Shown: positions 21,901 through 38,400, numbered from the stretch's first letter. The stretch: DNA of 64,000 bases from Prosapia bicincta (GCA_036971475.1 JBAIZL010000003.1:80105428-80169427), one strand, 5' to 3'. Made by a program: numbers and translations. The notes: generated from the letters alone by a model not told the origin.

Positions 21901-24900
21901 TACCACCTGCTGTGTGCGATGACGATGTAATGAACGTACGTGTTACAAGTCATTCGTCACGTTATCGCAGCGATGCAACCTGTGTTATGCACATCCCCCT
22001 GTTTGTAAGCAAATATATCGTACCAACTGCTGTGTGCGATGACGATGTAATGAACGTATGTGTTACAAGTCATTCGTCACGTTATGGCAGCGATGCAACC
22101 TGTGTCATGCACATCCACCTGTTTGTTTGCAAATATTTCGTACCACCTGCTGTGTGCGATGACGATGTAATGAACGTACGTGTTACAAGTCATTCGTCAC
22201 GTTATCGCAGCGATGCAACCTGTGTTATGCACATCCACCTGTTTGTATGCAAATATTTCGTACCACCTGCTGTGTGCGATGACGATGTAATGAACGTACG
22301 TGTTACAAGTCATTCGTCACGTTATCGCAGCGATGCAACCTGTGTTATGCACATCCACCTGTTTGTATGCAAATATTTCGTACCACCTGCTGTGTGCGAT
22401 GACGATGTAATGAACGTACGTGTTACAAGTCATTCGTCACGTTATCGCAGCGATGCAACCTGTGTTATGCACATCCACCTGTTTGTATGCAAATATTTCG
22501 TACCACCTGCTGTGTGCGATGACGATGTAATGAACGTATGTGTTACAAGTCATTCGTCACGTTATCGCAGCGATGCAACCTGTGTTATGCACATACACCT
22601 GTTTATAAGCAAATATTTCGTACCACCTGCTGTGTGCGATGACGATGTAATGAACGTACGTGTTACAAGTCATTCGTCACGTTATCGCAGCGATGCAACC
22701 TATGTTATGCACATACACCTGTTTATAAGCAAATATTTCCTACCACCTGCTATGTGCGATGACGATGTAATAAGCGTTCGGTTTACAAGTCATCCGTCAC
22801 GTTATCGAAGCGATGTAACCTGAGTTATGCACATCCACCTGCTTGTATGCAAATATTTCGTACCACCTGCTGTGTGCGATGACGATGTAATGAACGTACG
22901 TGTTACAAGTCATTCGTCACGTTATCGCAGCGATGCAACCTGTGTTATGCACATACACCTGTTTATAAGCAATTATTTCGTACCATCTGCTGTGTGCGAT
23001 GACGATGTAATGAACGTACGTGTTACAAGTCATTCGTCACGTTATCGCAGCGATGCATCCTGTGTTATGCATATCCCCCTGTTTTAAGGCAAATATATCG
23101 TACCAACTGCTGTGTGCGATGACGATGTAATGAACGTATGTGTTACAAGTCATTCGTCACGTTATCGCAGCGATGCAACCTGTGTTATGCACATCCACCT
23201 GTTTGTAAGCGAATAATTCGTACCACCTGCTGTGTGCGATGACGATGTAATGAACGTACGGTTTACAAGTCATTCGTCACGTTACCGCAGCGATGCAACA
23301 TGTGTTATGCACATCCACTTGTTTGTATGCAAATATTTCGTACCACCTGCTGTGTGCGATGACGATGTAATGAACGTATGTGTTACAAGTCATTCGTCAC
23401 GTTATCGCAGCGATGCAACCTGTGTTATGTACATCCACCTGTTTGTATGCAAATACTTCGTACCACCTGCTGTGTGCGATGACGATGTAATGAACGTACG
23501 TGTTATAAGTCATTCGTCACGTTATCGCAGCGATGCAACCTATGTTATGCACATACACCTGTTTATAAGCAAATATTTCGTACCACCTGCTGTGTGCGAT
23601 GACGATGTAATGAACGTACGTGTTACAAGTCATTCGTCACGTTTCGCAGCGATGCAACCTGTGTTATGCACATACACCTGTTTATAAGCAAATATTTCGT
23701 ACCACCTGCTATGTGCGATGACGATGTAATAAGCGTTCGGTTTACAAGTCATCCGTCACGTTATCGCAGCGATGCAACCTGTGTTATGCACATCCACCTG
23801 TTTGTATGCAAATATTTCGTACCACCTGCTGTGTGCGATGACGATGTAATGAACGTACGTGTTACAAGTCATTCGTCACGTTATCGCAGCGATGCAACCT
23901 GTGTTATGCACATACACCTATTTATAAGCAAATATTTCGTACCACCTGCTGTGTGCGATGACGATGTAATGAACGTACGTGTTACAAGTCATTCGTCACG
24001 TTATCGCAGCGATGCAACCTGTGTTATGCACATCCACCTGTTTGTATGCAAATATATCGTACCACCTGCTGTGTGCGATGTCGATGTAATGAACGTACGT
24101 GTTACAAGTCATTCGTCACGTTATCGCAGCGATGTAACCTGAGTTATGCACATACACCTGTTTGTATGCAAATATTTCGTACCACCTGCTGTGTGCAATG
24201 ACGATGTAATAAACGTATGTGTTACAAGTCATTCGTCACGATATCGCAGCGATGCAACCTGTGTTATGCACATCCACCTGTTTGTATGCAAATATTTCGT
24301 ACCACCTGCTGTGTGCAATGACGATGTAATAAACGTATGTGTTACAAGTCATTCGTCACGATATCGCAGCGATGCAACCTGTGTTATGCACATACACCTG
24401 TTTGTATGCAAATATTTCGTACCACCTGCTGTGTGCAATGACGATGTAATAAACGTATGTGTTACAAGTCATTCGTCACGATATCGCAGCGATGCAACCT
24501 GTGTTATGCACATCCACCTGTTTGTAAGCAAATTTTTCGTACCACCTGCTGTGTGCGATGACGATGTAATGAACGTACGTGTTACAAGTCATTCGTCACG
24601 TTATCGCAGCGATGTAACCTGAGTTATGCACATACACCTGTTTGTAAGCGAATATTTCGTACCACCTGCTGTGTGCAATGACGATGTAATGAACGTATGT
24701 GTTACAAGTCATTCATCACGTTATCGCAGCGATGTAACCTGAGTTATGCACATACACCTGTTTGTATGCAAATATTTCGTACCACCTGCTGTGTGCAATG
24801 ACGATGTAATAAACGTATGTGTTACAAGTCATTCGTCACGATATCGCAGCGATGCAACCTGTGTTATGCACATCCACCTGTTTGTATGCAAATATTTCGT

Positions 24901-26460
24901 ACCACCTGCTGTGTGCGATGACGATGTAATGAACGTACGTGTTACAAGTCATTCGTCACGTTATCGCAGCGATGCAACCTGTGTTATGCACATACACCTG
25001 TTTATAAGCAAATATTTCGTACCACCTGCTATGTGCGATGACGATGTAATAAGCGTTCGGTTTACAAGTCATCGTCACGTTATCGAAGCGATGTAACCTG
25101 AGTTATGCACATCCACCTGATTGTATGCAAATATTTCGTACCACCTGCTGTGTGCGATGACGATGTAATGAACGTACGTGTTACAAGTCATTCGTCACGT
25201 TATCGCAGCGATGCAACCTGTGTTATGCACATCCACCTGTTTGTATGCAAATATATCGTACCACCTGCTGTGTGCGATGACGATGTAATGAACGTATGTG
25301 ATACAAGTCATTCGTCACGTTATCGCAGCGATGTAACCTGAGTTATGCGCATACACCTGTTTGTATGCAAATATTTCGTACAACCTGCTGTGTGCAATGA
25401 CGATGTAATAAACGTATGTGTTACAAGTCATTCGTCACGATATCGCAGCGATGCAACCTGTGTTATGCACATACACCTGTTTGTATGCAAATATTTCGTA
25501 CCAACTGCTGTGTGCGATGACGATGTAATAAACGTATGTGTTACAAGTCATTCGTCACGATATCGCAGCGATGCAACCTGTGTTATGCACATCCACCTGT
25601 TTGTAAGCAAATTTTTCGTACCACCTGCTGTGTGCGATGACGATGTAATGAACGTACGTGTTACAAGTCATTCGTCACGTTATCGCAGCGATGTAACCTG
25701 AGTTATGCACATACACCTGCTTGTAAGCGAATATTTCGTACCACATGCTGTGTGCAATGACGATGTAATGAATGTATGTGTTACAAGTCATTCGTCACGT
25801 TATCGCAGCGATGCAACCTGTGTTATGCACATCCACCTGTTTGTATGCAAATATTTCGTACCACCTGCTGTGTGCGATGACGATGTAATGAACGTATGTG
25901 TTACAAGTCATTCGTCACGTTATCGCAGCGATGCAACCTGTGTTATGCACATCCACCTGTTTGTATGCAAATATTTCGTACCACCTGCTGTGTGCGATGA
26001 CGATGTAATGAACGTACGGGTTACAAGTCATTCGTCACGTTATCGCAGCGATGCAACCTGTGTTATGCACATCCACCTGTTTGTATGCAAATATTACGTA
26101 CCACCTGCTGTGTGCGATGACGATGTAATGAACGTACGTGTTACAAGTCAATCGTCACGTTATCGCAGCGATGCAACTTGTGTTATGCACATCCACCTGT
26201 TTGTATGCAAATATTTCGTACCACATGCTGTGTGCGATGACGATGTAATGAACGTACGTGTTACAAGTCATTCGTCACGTTATCGCAGCGATGCAACCTG
26301 TGTTATGCACATCCACCTGTTTGTATGCAAATATTTCGTACCACCTGCTGTGTGCGATGACGATGTAATAAACGTACGTGTTACAAGTCATTCGTCACGT
26401 TATCGCAGCGATGCAACCTGTGTTATAACATCCACCTGTTTGTATGCAAATATTTCGTAC
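15948..26460. repeat. satellite left domain (older, with indels)
   Basis: About 87 monomers. Single-base register shifts occur near 16128, 17200, 19722 and 21520 (+1), and 23642, 25073 and 26428 (-1). Typical variants are the CATACACCTGTTTATAAGC type and the AAGCGTTCGGTTTAC type. The variant CATCTACCTG...GCGAAT, common to the right, is absent here. In-frame stops come mainly from CCTGTG to CCTGAG changes. Confidence 0.85.
16170..21210. repeat. tandem 2,521-bp higher-order block in satellite
   Basis: Two consecutive blocks (about 16170-18690 and 18691-21210) of 21 monomers plus one base match along their length. The ORFs at 16704, 16944, 17350 and 18262 recur at 19225, 19465, 19871 and 20783 with the same translated sequences and the same single-base insertion. 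This is a recent block duplication. Exact ends are approximate. Confidence 0.85.
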
Positions 26461-29400
26461 CACCTGCTGTGTGCGATCACGATGTAATGAACGTACGTGT
26501 TACAAGTCATTCGTCACGTTATCGCAGCGATGCAACCTTTGTTATGCATATCCACCTGTTTGTATGCAAATATTTCGTACCACCTGCTGTGTGCGATCAC
26601 GATGTAATGAACGTACGTGTTACAAGTCATTGGTCACGTTATCGCAGCGATGCAACCTGTGTTATGCACATCCACCTGTTTGTATGCAAATATTTCGTAC
26701 CACCTGCTGTGTGCGATGACGATGTAATGAACGTACGTGTTACAAGTCATTCGTCACGTTATCGCAGCGATGCAACCTGTGTTATGCACATCCACCTGTT
26801 TGTATGCAAATATTTCGTACCACCTGCTGTGTGCGATGACGATGTAATGAACGTACGTGTTATAAGTCATTCGTCACGTTATCGCAGCGATGCAACCTGT
26901 GTTATGCACATCTACCTGTTTGTAAGCGAATATTTCGTACCACCTGCTGTGTGCGATGACGATGTAATGAACGCACGTGTTACAAGTCATTCGTCTTGTT
27001 ATCGCAGCGATGCAACCTGTGTTATGCACATCCACCTGTTTGTATGCAAATATTTCGTACCTACTGCTGTGTGCGATGACGGTGTAATGAACGTATGTGT
27101 TACAAGTCATTCGTCACGTTATCGCAGCGATGCAACCTGTGTTATGCACATCCACCTGTTTGTATGCAAATATATCGTACCACCTGCTGTGTGCAATGAC
27201 GATGTAATGAACGTATGTGTTACAAGTCATTCGTCACGTTATCGCAGCGATGCAACCTGTGTTATGCACATCCAACTGTTTGTATGCAAATATTTCGTAC
27301 CACCTGCTGTGTGCGATGGCGATGTAAAGAACGTACGGGTTACAAGTCATTCGTCACGTTATCGCAGCGATGCAACCTGTATTATGCACATCCACCTGTT
27401 TGTATGCAAATATATCGTATCACCTGCTGTGTGCGATAACGATGTAATGAACGTATGTGTTACAAGTCATTCGTCACGTTATCGCAGCGATGCAACCTGT
27501 GTTATGCACATCCACCTGTTTGTATGCAAATATTTCGTACCACCTGCTGTATGCGATGACGATGTAATAAACGTACGGGTTACAAGTCATTCGTCACGTT
27601 ATCGCAGCGATGCAACCTGTGTTATGCACATCCAACTGTTTGTATGCAAATATTTCGTACCACCTGCTGTGTGCGTTGACGATGTAATGAACGTACGTGT
27701 TACAAGTCATTCGTCACGTTATCGCAGCGATACAACCTGTGTTATGCACATCCACCTGTTTGTATGCACTTATTTCATACCACCTGCTGTGTGCGATGAC
27801 GATGTAATGAACGTACGTGTTACAAGTCATTCGTCACGTTATCGCAGCGATGCAACCTGTGTTATGCACATCTACCTGTTTGTAAGCGAATATTTCGTAC
27901 CACCTGCTGTGTGCGATGACGATGTAATGAACGTACGTGTTACAAGTCATTCGTCACGTTATCGCAGCGATGCAACCTGTGTTATGCACATCTACCTGTT
28001 TGTAAGCGAATATTTCGTACCACCTGCTGTGTGCGATGACGATGTAATGAACGTACGTGTTACAAGTCATTCGTCACGTTATCGCAGCGATGCAACCTGT
28101 GTTATGCACATCCATCTGTGTGTAAGCAAATATTTCGTACCACCTGCTGTGTGCGATGACGATGTAATGAACATACGTGTTACAAGTCATTCGTCACGTT
28201 ATCGCAGCGATGCAACCTGTGTTATGCACATCTACCTGTTTGTAAGCGAATATTTCGCACCACCTGCTGTGTGCGATGACGATGTAATGAACGTACGTGT
28301 TACAAGTCATTCGTCACGTTATCGCAGCGATGCAACCTGTGTTATGCACATCCACCTGTTTGTATGCAAATATTTCGTACCACTTGCTGTGTGCGATGAC
28401 GATGTAATGAACGCACGTGTTACAAGTCATTCGTCAAGTTATCGCAGCGATGCAACCTGTGTTATGCACATACACCTGTTTATAAGCAAATATTTCGTAC
28501 CACCTGCTATGTGCGATGACGATGTAATGAACGTACGTGTTACAAGTCATTCGTCACGTTATCGCAGCGATGCAACCTGTGTTATGCACATACACCTGTT
28601 TATAAGCAAATATTTCGTACCACCTGCTGTGTGCGATGACGATGTAATGAACGTACGTGTTATAAGTCATTCGTCACGTTATCGCAGCGATGCAACCTGT
28701 GTTATGCACATCCACCTGTTTGTATGCAAATATTTCGTACCACCTGCTGTGTGCGATGACGATGTAATGAACGTACGTGTTACAAGTCATTCGTCACGTT
28801 ATCGCAGCGTTGCAACCTGTGTTATGCACATCCACCTGTTTGTAAGCGAATATTTCGTACCACCTGCTGTGTGCGATGGCGATGTAATGAACGTACGGGT
28901 TACATGTCATTCGTCACGTTATCGCAGCGATGCAACCTGTGTTATGCACATCCACCTGTTTGTATGCAAATATTTCGTACCACCTGCTGTGTGCGATGAC
29001 GATGTAATGAACGTATGTGTTACAAGTCATTCGTCACGTTATCGCAGCGATGCAACCTGTGTTATGCACATCCAACTGTTTGTATGCAAATATTTCGTAC
29101 CACCTGCTGTGTGCGATGGCGATGTAATGAACGTACGGGTTACAAATCATTCGTCACGTTATCGCAGCGATGCAACCTGTGTTATGCACATCCACCTGTT
29201 TGTATGCAAATATATCGTACCACCTGCTGTGTGCGATGACGATGTAATGAACGTATGTGTTACAAGTCATTCGTCACGTTATCGCAGCGATGCAACCTGT
29301 GTTATGCACATCCACCTGTTTGTATGCAAATATTTCGTACCACCTGCTGTGTGCGATGACGATGTAATGCACGTACGGGTTACAAGTCATTCGTCACGTT

Positions 29401-32400
29401 ATCGCAGCGATGCAACCTGTGTTATGCACATCCAACTGTTTGTATGCAAATATTTCGTACCACCTGCTGTGTGCGTTGACGATGTAATGAACGTACGTGT
29501 TACAAGTCATTCGTCACGTTATCGCAGCGATGCAACCTGTGTTATGCACATCCACCTGTTTGTATGCAATTATTTCGTACCACCTGCTGTGTGCGATGAC
29601 GATGTAATGAACGTACGTGTTACAAGTCATTCGTCACGTTATCGCTGCGATGCAACCTGTGTTATGCACATCTACCTGTTTGTAAGCGAATATTTCGTAC
29701 CACCTGGTGTGTGCGATGACGATGTAATGAACGTACGTGTTACAAGTCATTCGTCACGTTATCGCAGCGATGCAACCTGTGTTATGCACATCTACCTGTT
29801 TGTAAGCGAATATTTCGTACCACCTGCTGTGTGCGATGACGATGTAATGAACGCACGTGTTACAAGTCATTCGTCACGTTATCGCAGCGATGCAACCTGT
29901 GTTATGCATATCCAACTGTTTGTATGCAAATATTTCGTACCACCTGCTGTGTGCGATGACGATGTAATGAACGTACGGGTTACAAGTCATTCGTCACGTT
30001 ATCGAAACGATGCAACCTGAGTTATGCACATCCACCTGTTTGTATGCAAATATTTCGTACCACCTGGTGTGTGCGATGACGATGTAATGAACGTATGTGT
30101 TACAAGTCATTCGTCACGTTATCGCAGCGATGCAACCTGTGTTATGCACATCCAACTGTTTGTATGCAAATATTTCGTACCACCTGCTGTGTGCGATGGC
30201 GATGTAATGAACGTACGGGTTACAAGTCATTCGTCACGTTATCGCAGCGATGCAACCTGTGTTATGCACATCCACCTGTTTGTATGCAAATATATCGTAC
30301 CACCTGCTGTGTGCGATGACGATGTAATGAACGTATGTGTTACAAGTCATTCGTCACGTTATCGCAGCGATGCAACCTGTGTTATGCACATCCACCTGTT
30401 TGTATGCAAATATTTCGTACCACCTGCTGTGTGCGATGACGATGTAATGAACGTACGGGTTACAAGTCATTCGTCATGTTATCGCAGCGATGCAACCTGT
30501 GTTATGCACATCCAACTGTTTGTATGCAAATATTTCGTACCACCTGCTGTGTGCGTTGACGATGTAATGAACGTACGTGTTACAAGTCATTCGTCACGTT
30601 ATCGCAGCGATGCAACCTGTGTTATGCACATCCACCTGTTTGTATGCAATTATTTCGTACCACCTGCTGTGTGCGATGACGATGTAATGAACGTACGTGT
30701 TCCAAGTCATTCGTCACGTTATCGCTGCGATGCAACCTGTGTTATGCACATCTACCTGTTTGTAAGCGAATATTTCGTACCACCTGCTGTGTGCGATGAC
30801 GATGTAATGAACGTACGTGTTACAAGTCATTCGTCACGTTATCGCAGCGATGCAACCTGTGTTATGCACATCTACCTGTTTGTAAGCGAATATTTCGTAC
30901 CACCTGCTGTGTGCGATGACGATGTAATGAACGTACGTGTTAAGAGTCATTCGTCACGTTATCGCAGCGATGCAACCTGTGTTATGCACATCTACCTGTT
31001 TATAAGCGAATATTTCGTACCACCTGCTGTGTGCGATGACGATGTAATGAACGCACGTGTTACAAGTCATTCGTCACGTTATCGCAGCGATGCAACCTGT
31101 GTTATGCACATCCATCTGTGTGTAAGCAAATATTTCGTACCACCTGCTGTGTGCGATGACGATGTAATGAACGTAAGTGTTTCAAGTCATTCGTCACGTT
31201 ATCGCTGCGATGCAACCTGTGTTATGCACATCTACCTGTTTGTAAGCGAATATTTCGTACCACCTGCTGTGTGCGATGACGATGTAATGAACGTACGTGT
31301 TACAAGTCATTCGTCACGTTATCGCAGCGATGCAACCTGTGTTATGCACATCCATCTGTGTGTAAGCAAATATTTCGTACCACCTGCTGTGTGCGATGAC
31401 GATGTAATGAACGTACGTGTTACAAGTCATTCGTCACGTTATCGCAGCGATGCAACCTGTGTTATGCACATCTACCTGTTTGTAAGCGAATATTTCCTAC
31501 CACCTGCTGTGTGCGATGACGATGTAATGAACGTACTTGTTACAAGTCATTCGTCACGTTATCGCAGCGATGCAACCTGTGTTATGCACATCTACCTGTT
31601 TGTAAGCGAATATTTCGTACCACCTGCTGTGTGCGATGACGATGTAATGAACGTACGTGTTACAAGTCATTCGTCACGTTATCGCAGCGATGCAACCTGT
31701 GTTATGCACATCCACCTGTTTGTATGCAAATATTTCGTACCACTTGCTGTGTGCGATGACGATGTAATGAACGCACGTGTTACAAGTCATTCGTCACGTT
31801 ATCGCAGCGATGCAACCTGTGTTATGCACATACACCTGTTTATAAGCAAATATTTCGTACCACCTGCTGTGTGCGATGACGATGTAATGAACGTACGTGT
31901 TATAAGTCATTCGTCACGTTATCGCAGCGATGCAACCTGTGTTATGCACATCCACCTGTTTGTATGCAAATATTTTGTACCACCTGCTGTGTGCGATGAC
32001 GATGTAATGAACGTACGTGTTACAAGCAATTCGTCACGTTATCGCAGCGATGCAACCTGTGTTATGCACATCCACCTGTTTGTAAGCGAATATTTAGTAC
32101 CACCTGCTGTGTGCGATGACGATGTAATGAACGCACGTGTTACAAGTCATTCGTCACGTTATCGCAGCGATGCAACCTGTGTTATGCACATCCACCTGTT
32201 TGTATGCAAATACTTCTTACCACCTGTTATGTGCGATGACGATGTAATGAACGCACGTGTTACAAGTCATTCGCCACGTTATCGCTGCGATGCAACCTGT
32301 GTTATGCACATCTACCTGTTTGTAAGCGAATATTTCGTACCACCTGCTGTGTGCGATGACAGTGTATTGAACGTACGTGTTACAAGTCATTCGTCACGTT

Positions 32401-35400
32401 ATCGCAGCGATGCAACCTGTGTTATGCACATCCACCTGTTTGTATGCAAATATTTCGTACCACCTGCTGTGTGCGATGATGATGTAATGAACGTACGTGT
32501 TATAAGTCATTCGTCACGTTATCGCAGCGATGCAACCTGTGTTATGCACATCTACCTGTTTGTAAGCGAATATTTCGTACCACCTGCTGTGTGCGATGAC
32601 GATGTAATGAACGCACGTGTTACAAGTCATTCGTCTTGTTATCGCAGCGATGCAACCTGTGTTATGCACATCCACCTGTTTGTATGCAATTATTTCGTAC
32701 CTACTGCTGTGTGTGATGACGATGTAATGAACGTATGTGTTACAAGTCATTCGTCACGTTATCGCAGCGATGCAACCTGTGTTATGCACATCCACCTGTT
32801 TGTATGCAAATATATCGTACCACCTGCTGTGTGCGATGACGATGTAATGAACGTATGTGTTACAAGTCATTCGTCACGTTATCGCAGCGATGCAACCTGT
32901 GTTATGCACATCCAACTGTTTGTATGCAAATATTTCGTACCACCTGCTGTGTGCGTTGACGATGTAATGAACGTACGTGTTACATGTCATTCGTCACGTT
33001 ATCGCAGCGATGCAACCTGTGTTATGCACATCCACCTGTTTGTATGCAATTATTTCGTACCACCTGCTGTGTGCGATGACGATGTAATGAACCTACGTGT
33101 TACAAGTCAATCGTCACGTTATCGCAGCGATGCAACCTGTGTTATGCACATCTACCTGTTTGTAAGCGAATATTTCGTACCAACTACTGTGTGCGATGAC
33201 GATGTAATGAACGTACGTGTTACAAGTCATTCGTCACGTTATCGCAGCGATGCAACCTGTGTTATGCACATCTACCTGTTTGTAAGCGAATATTTCGTAC
33301 CACCTGCTGTGTGCGATGACGATGTAATGAACGCACGTGTTACAAGTCATTCGTCACGTTATCGCAGCGATGCAACCTGTGTTATGCACATCCATCTGTG
33401 TGTAAGCAAATATTTCGTACCACCTGCTGTGTGCGATGACGATGTAATGAACGTACGTGTTACAAGTCATTCGTCACGTTATCGCAGCGATGCAACCTGT
33501 GTTATGCACATCTACCTGTTTGTAAGCGAATATTTCGTACCACCTGCTGTGTGCGATGACGATGTAATGAACGTACGTGTTACAAGTCATTCGTCACGTT
33601 ATCGCAGCGATGCAACCTGTGTTATGCACATCCATCTGTGTGTAAGCAAATATTTCGTACCACCTGCTGTGTGCGATGACGATGTAATGAAGGTACGTGT
33701 TACAAGTCATTCGTCACGTTATCGCAGCGATGCAACCTGTGTTATGCACATCTACCTGTTTGTAAGCGAATATTTCGTACCACCTGCTGTGTGCGATGAC
33801 GATGTAATGAACGTACTTGTTACAAGTCATTCGTCACGTTATCGCAGCGATGCAACCTGTGTTATGCACATCTACCTTTTTGTAAGCGAATATTTCGTAC
33901 CACCTGTTATGTGCGATGACGATGTAATGAACGCACGTGTTACAAGTCATTCGTCACGTTATCGCAGCGATGCAACCTGTGTTATGCACATCCAACTGTT
34001 TGTAAGCGAATAATTCGTACCACCTGCTGTGTGCGATGACAGTGTATTGAACGTACGTGTTACAAGTCATTCGTCACGTTATCGCAGCGATGCAACCTGT
34101 GTTATGCACATCCACCTGTTTGTATGCAAATATTTCGTACCACCTGCTGTGTGCGATGACGATGTAATGAACGTATGTGTTACAAGTCATTCGTCACGTT
34201 ATCGCAGCGATGCAACCTGTGTTATGCACATCCAACTGTTTGTAAGCAAATATTTCGTACCACCTGCTGTGTGCGTTGACGATGTAATGAACGTACGTGT
34301 TACAAGTCATTCGTCACGTTATCGCAGCGATGCAACCTGTGTTATGCACATCCACCTGTTTGTATGCAATTATTTCGTACCACCTGCTGTGTGCGATGAC
34401 GATGTAATGAACGTACGTGTTACAAGTCATTCGTCACGTTATCGCTGCGATGCAACCTGTGTTATGCACATCTACCTGTTTGTAAGCGAATATTTCGTAC
34501 CACCTGCTGTGTGCGATGACGATGTAATGAACCTACGTGTTACAAGTCAATCGTCACGTTATCGCAGCGATGCAACCTGTGTTATGCACATCTACCTGTT
34601 TGTAAGCGAATATTTCGTACCAACTGCTGTGTGCGATGACGATGTAATGAACGTACGTGTTACAAGTCATTCGTCACGTTATCGCAGCGATGCAACCTGT
34701 GTTATGCACATCTACCTGTTTGTAAGCGAATATTTCGTACCACCTGCTGTGTGCGATGACGATGTAATGAACGCACGTGTTACAAGTCATTCGTCACGTT
34801 ATCGCAGCGATGCAACCTGTGTTATGCACATCCATCTGTGTGTAAGCAAATATTTCGTACCACCTGCTGTGTGCGATGACGATGTAATGAACGTACGTGT
34901 TACAAGTCATTCGTCACGTTATCGCAGCGATGCAACCTGTGTTATGCACATCTACCTGTTTGTAAGCGAATATTTCGTACCACCTGCTGTGTGCGATGAC
35001 GATGTAATGAACGTACGTGTTACAAGTCATTCGTCACGTTATCGCAGCGATGCAACCTGTGTTATGCACATCCATCTGTGTGTAAGCAAATATTTCGTAC
35101 CACCTGCTGTGTGCGATGACGATGTAATGAACGTACGTGTTACAAGTCATTCGTCACGTTATCGCAGCGATGCAACCTGTGTTATGCACATCTACCTGTT
35201 TGTAAGCGAATATTTCGTACCACCTGCTGTGTGCGATGACGATGTAATGAACGTACTTGTTACAAGTCATTCGTCACTTTATCGCAGCGATGCAACCTGT
35301 GTTATGCACATCTACCTGTTTGTAAGCGAATATTTCGTACCACCTGCTGTGTGCGATGACGATGTAATGAACGTACGTGTTACAAGTCATTCGTCACGTT

Positions 35401-38400
35401 ATCGCAGCGATACAACCTGTGTTATGCACATCCACCTGTTTGTATGCAAATATTTCGTACCACGTGCTGTGTGCGATGACGATGTAATGAACGCACGTGT
35501 TACAAGTCATTCGTCACGTTATCGCAGCGATGCAACCTGTGTTATGCACATACACCTGTTTATAAGCAAATATTTCGTACCACCTGCTGTGTGCGATAAC
35601 GATGTAATGAACGTACGTGTTATAAGTCATTCGTCACGTTATCGCAGCGATGCAACCTGTGTTATGCACATCCACCTGTTTGTATGCAAATATTTCGTAC
35701 CACCTGCTGTGTGCGATGACGATGTAATGAACGTACGTGTTACAAGCAATTCGTCACGTTATCGCAGCGATGCAACCTGTGTTATGCACATCCACCTTTT
35801 TGTAAGCGAATATTTCGTACCACCTGCTGTGTGCGATGACGATGTAATGAACGCACGTGTTACAAGTCATTCGTCACGTTATCGCAGCGACGCACCCTGT
35901 GTTATGCACATCCACCTGTTTGTATGCAAATATTTCTTACCACCTGTTATGTGCGATGACGATGTAATGAACGCACGTGTTACAAGTCATTCGTCACGTT
36001 ATCGCAGCGATGCAACCTGTGTTATGCACATCCAACTGTTTGTAAGCGAATAATTCGTACCACCTGCTGTGTGCGATGACAGTGTATTGAACGTACGTGT
36101 TACAAGTCATTCGTCACGTTATCGCAGCGATGCAACCTGTGTTATGCACATCCACCTGTTTGTATGCAAATATTTCGTACCACCTGCTGTGTGCGATGAC
36201 GATGTAATGAACGCACGTGTTACAAGTCATTCGTCTTGTTATCGCAGCGATGCAACCTGTGTTATGCACATCCACCTGTTTGTATGCAAATATTTCGTAC
36301 CTACTGCTGTGTGTGATGACGATGTAATGAACGTATGTGTTACAAGTCATTCGTCACGTTATCGCAGCGATGCAACCTGTGTTATGCACATCCACCTGTT
36401 TGTATGCAAATATATCGTACCACCTGCTGTGTGCGATGACGATGTAATGAACGTATGTGTTACAAGTCATTCGTCACGTTATCACAGCGATGCAACCTGT
36501 GTTATGCACATCCAACTGTTTGTATGCAAATATATCGTACCACCTGCTGTGTGCGATGACGATGTAATGAACGTATGTGTTACAAGTCATTCGTCACGTT
36601 ATCGCAGCGATGCAACCTGTGTTATGCACATCCAACTGTTTGTATGCAAATATTTCGTACCACCTGCTGTGTGCGTTGACGATGTAATGAACGTACGTGT
36701 TACAAGTCATTCGTCACGTTATCGCAGCGATGCAACCTGAGTTATGCACATCCACCTGTTTGTATGCAATTATTTCGTACCACCTGCTGTGTGCGATGAC
36801 GATGTAATGAACGTACGTGTTACAAGTCATTCGTCACGTTATCGCTGCGATGCAACCTGTGTTATGCACATCTACCTGTTTGTAAGCGAATATTTCGTAC
36901 CACCTGCTGTGTGCGATGACGATGTAATGAACCTACGTGTTACAAGTCAATCGTCACGTTATCGCAGCGATGCAACCTGTGTTATGCACATCTACCTGTT
37001 TGTAAGCGAATATTTCGTACCAACTGCTGTGTGCGATGACGATGTAATGAACGTACGTGTTACAAGTCATTCGTCACGTTTTCGCAGCGATGCAACCTGT
37101 GTTATGCACATCTACCTGTTTGTAAGCGAATATTTCGTACCACCTGCTGTGTGCGATGACGATGTAATGAACGCACGTGTTACAAGTCATTCGTCACGTT
37201 ATCGCAGCGATGCAACCTGTGTTATGCACATCCATCTGTGTGTAAGCAAATATTTCGTACCACCTGCTGTGTGCGATGACGATGTAATGAACGTACGTGT
37301 TACAAGTCATTCGTCACGTTATCGCAGCGATGCAACCTGTGTTATGCACATCTACCTGTTTGTAAGCGAATATTTCGTACCACCTGCTGTGTGCGATGAC
37401 GATGTAATGAACGTACGTGTTACAAGTCATTCGTCACGTTATCGCAGCGATGCAACCTGTGTTATGCACATCCATCTGTGTGTAAGCAAATATTTCGTAC
37501 CACCTGCTGTGTGCGATGACGATGTAATGAACGTACGTGTTACAAGTCATTCGTCACGTTATCGCAGCGATGCAACCTGTGTTATGCACATCTACCTGTT
37601 TGTAAGCGAATATTTCGTACCACCTGCTGTGTGCGATGACGATGTAATGAACGTACTTGTTACAAGTCATTCGTCACGTTATCGCAGCGATGCAACCTGT
37701 GTTATGCACATCTACCTGTTTGTAAGCGAATATTTCGTACCACCTGTTATGTGCGATGACGATGTAATGAACGCACGTGTTACAAGTCATTCGTCACGTT
37801 ATCGCAGCGATGCAACCTGTGTTATGCACATCCAACTGTTTGTAAGCGAATAATTCGTACCACCTGCTGTGTGCGATGACAGTGTATTGAACGTACGTGT
37901 TACAAGTCATTCGTCACGTTATCGCAGCGATGCAACCTGTGTTATGCACATCCACCTGTTTGTATGCAAATATATCGTACCACCTGCTGTGTGCGATGAC
38001 GATGTAATGAACGTATGTGTTACAAGTCATTCGTCACGTTATCACAGCGATGCAACCTGTGTTATGCACATCCAACTGTTTGTATGCAAATATATCGTAC
38101 CACCTGCTGTGTGCGATGACGATGTAATGAACGTATGTGTTACAAGTCATTCGTCACGTTATCGCAGCGATGCAACCTGTGTTATGCACATCCAACTGTT
38201 TGTATGCAAATATTTCGTACCACCTGCTGTGTGCGTTGACGATGTAATGAACGTACGTGTTACAAGTCATTCGTCACGTTATCGCAGCGATGCAACCTGA
38301 GTTATGCACATCCACCTGTTTGTATGCAATTATTTCGTACCACCTGCTGTGTGCGATGACGATGTAATGAACGTACGTGTTACAAGTCATTCGTCACGTT

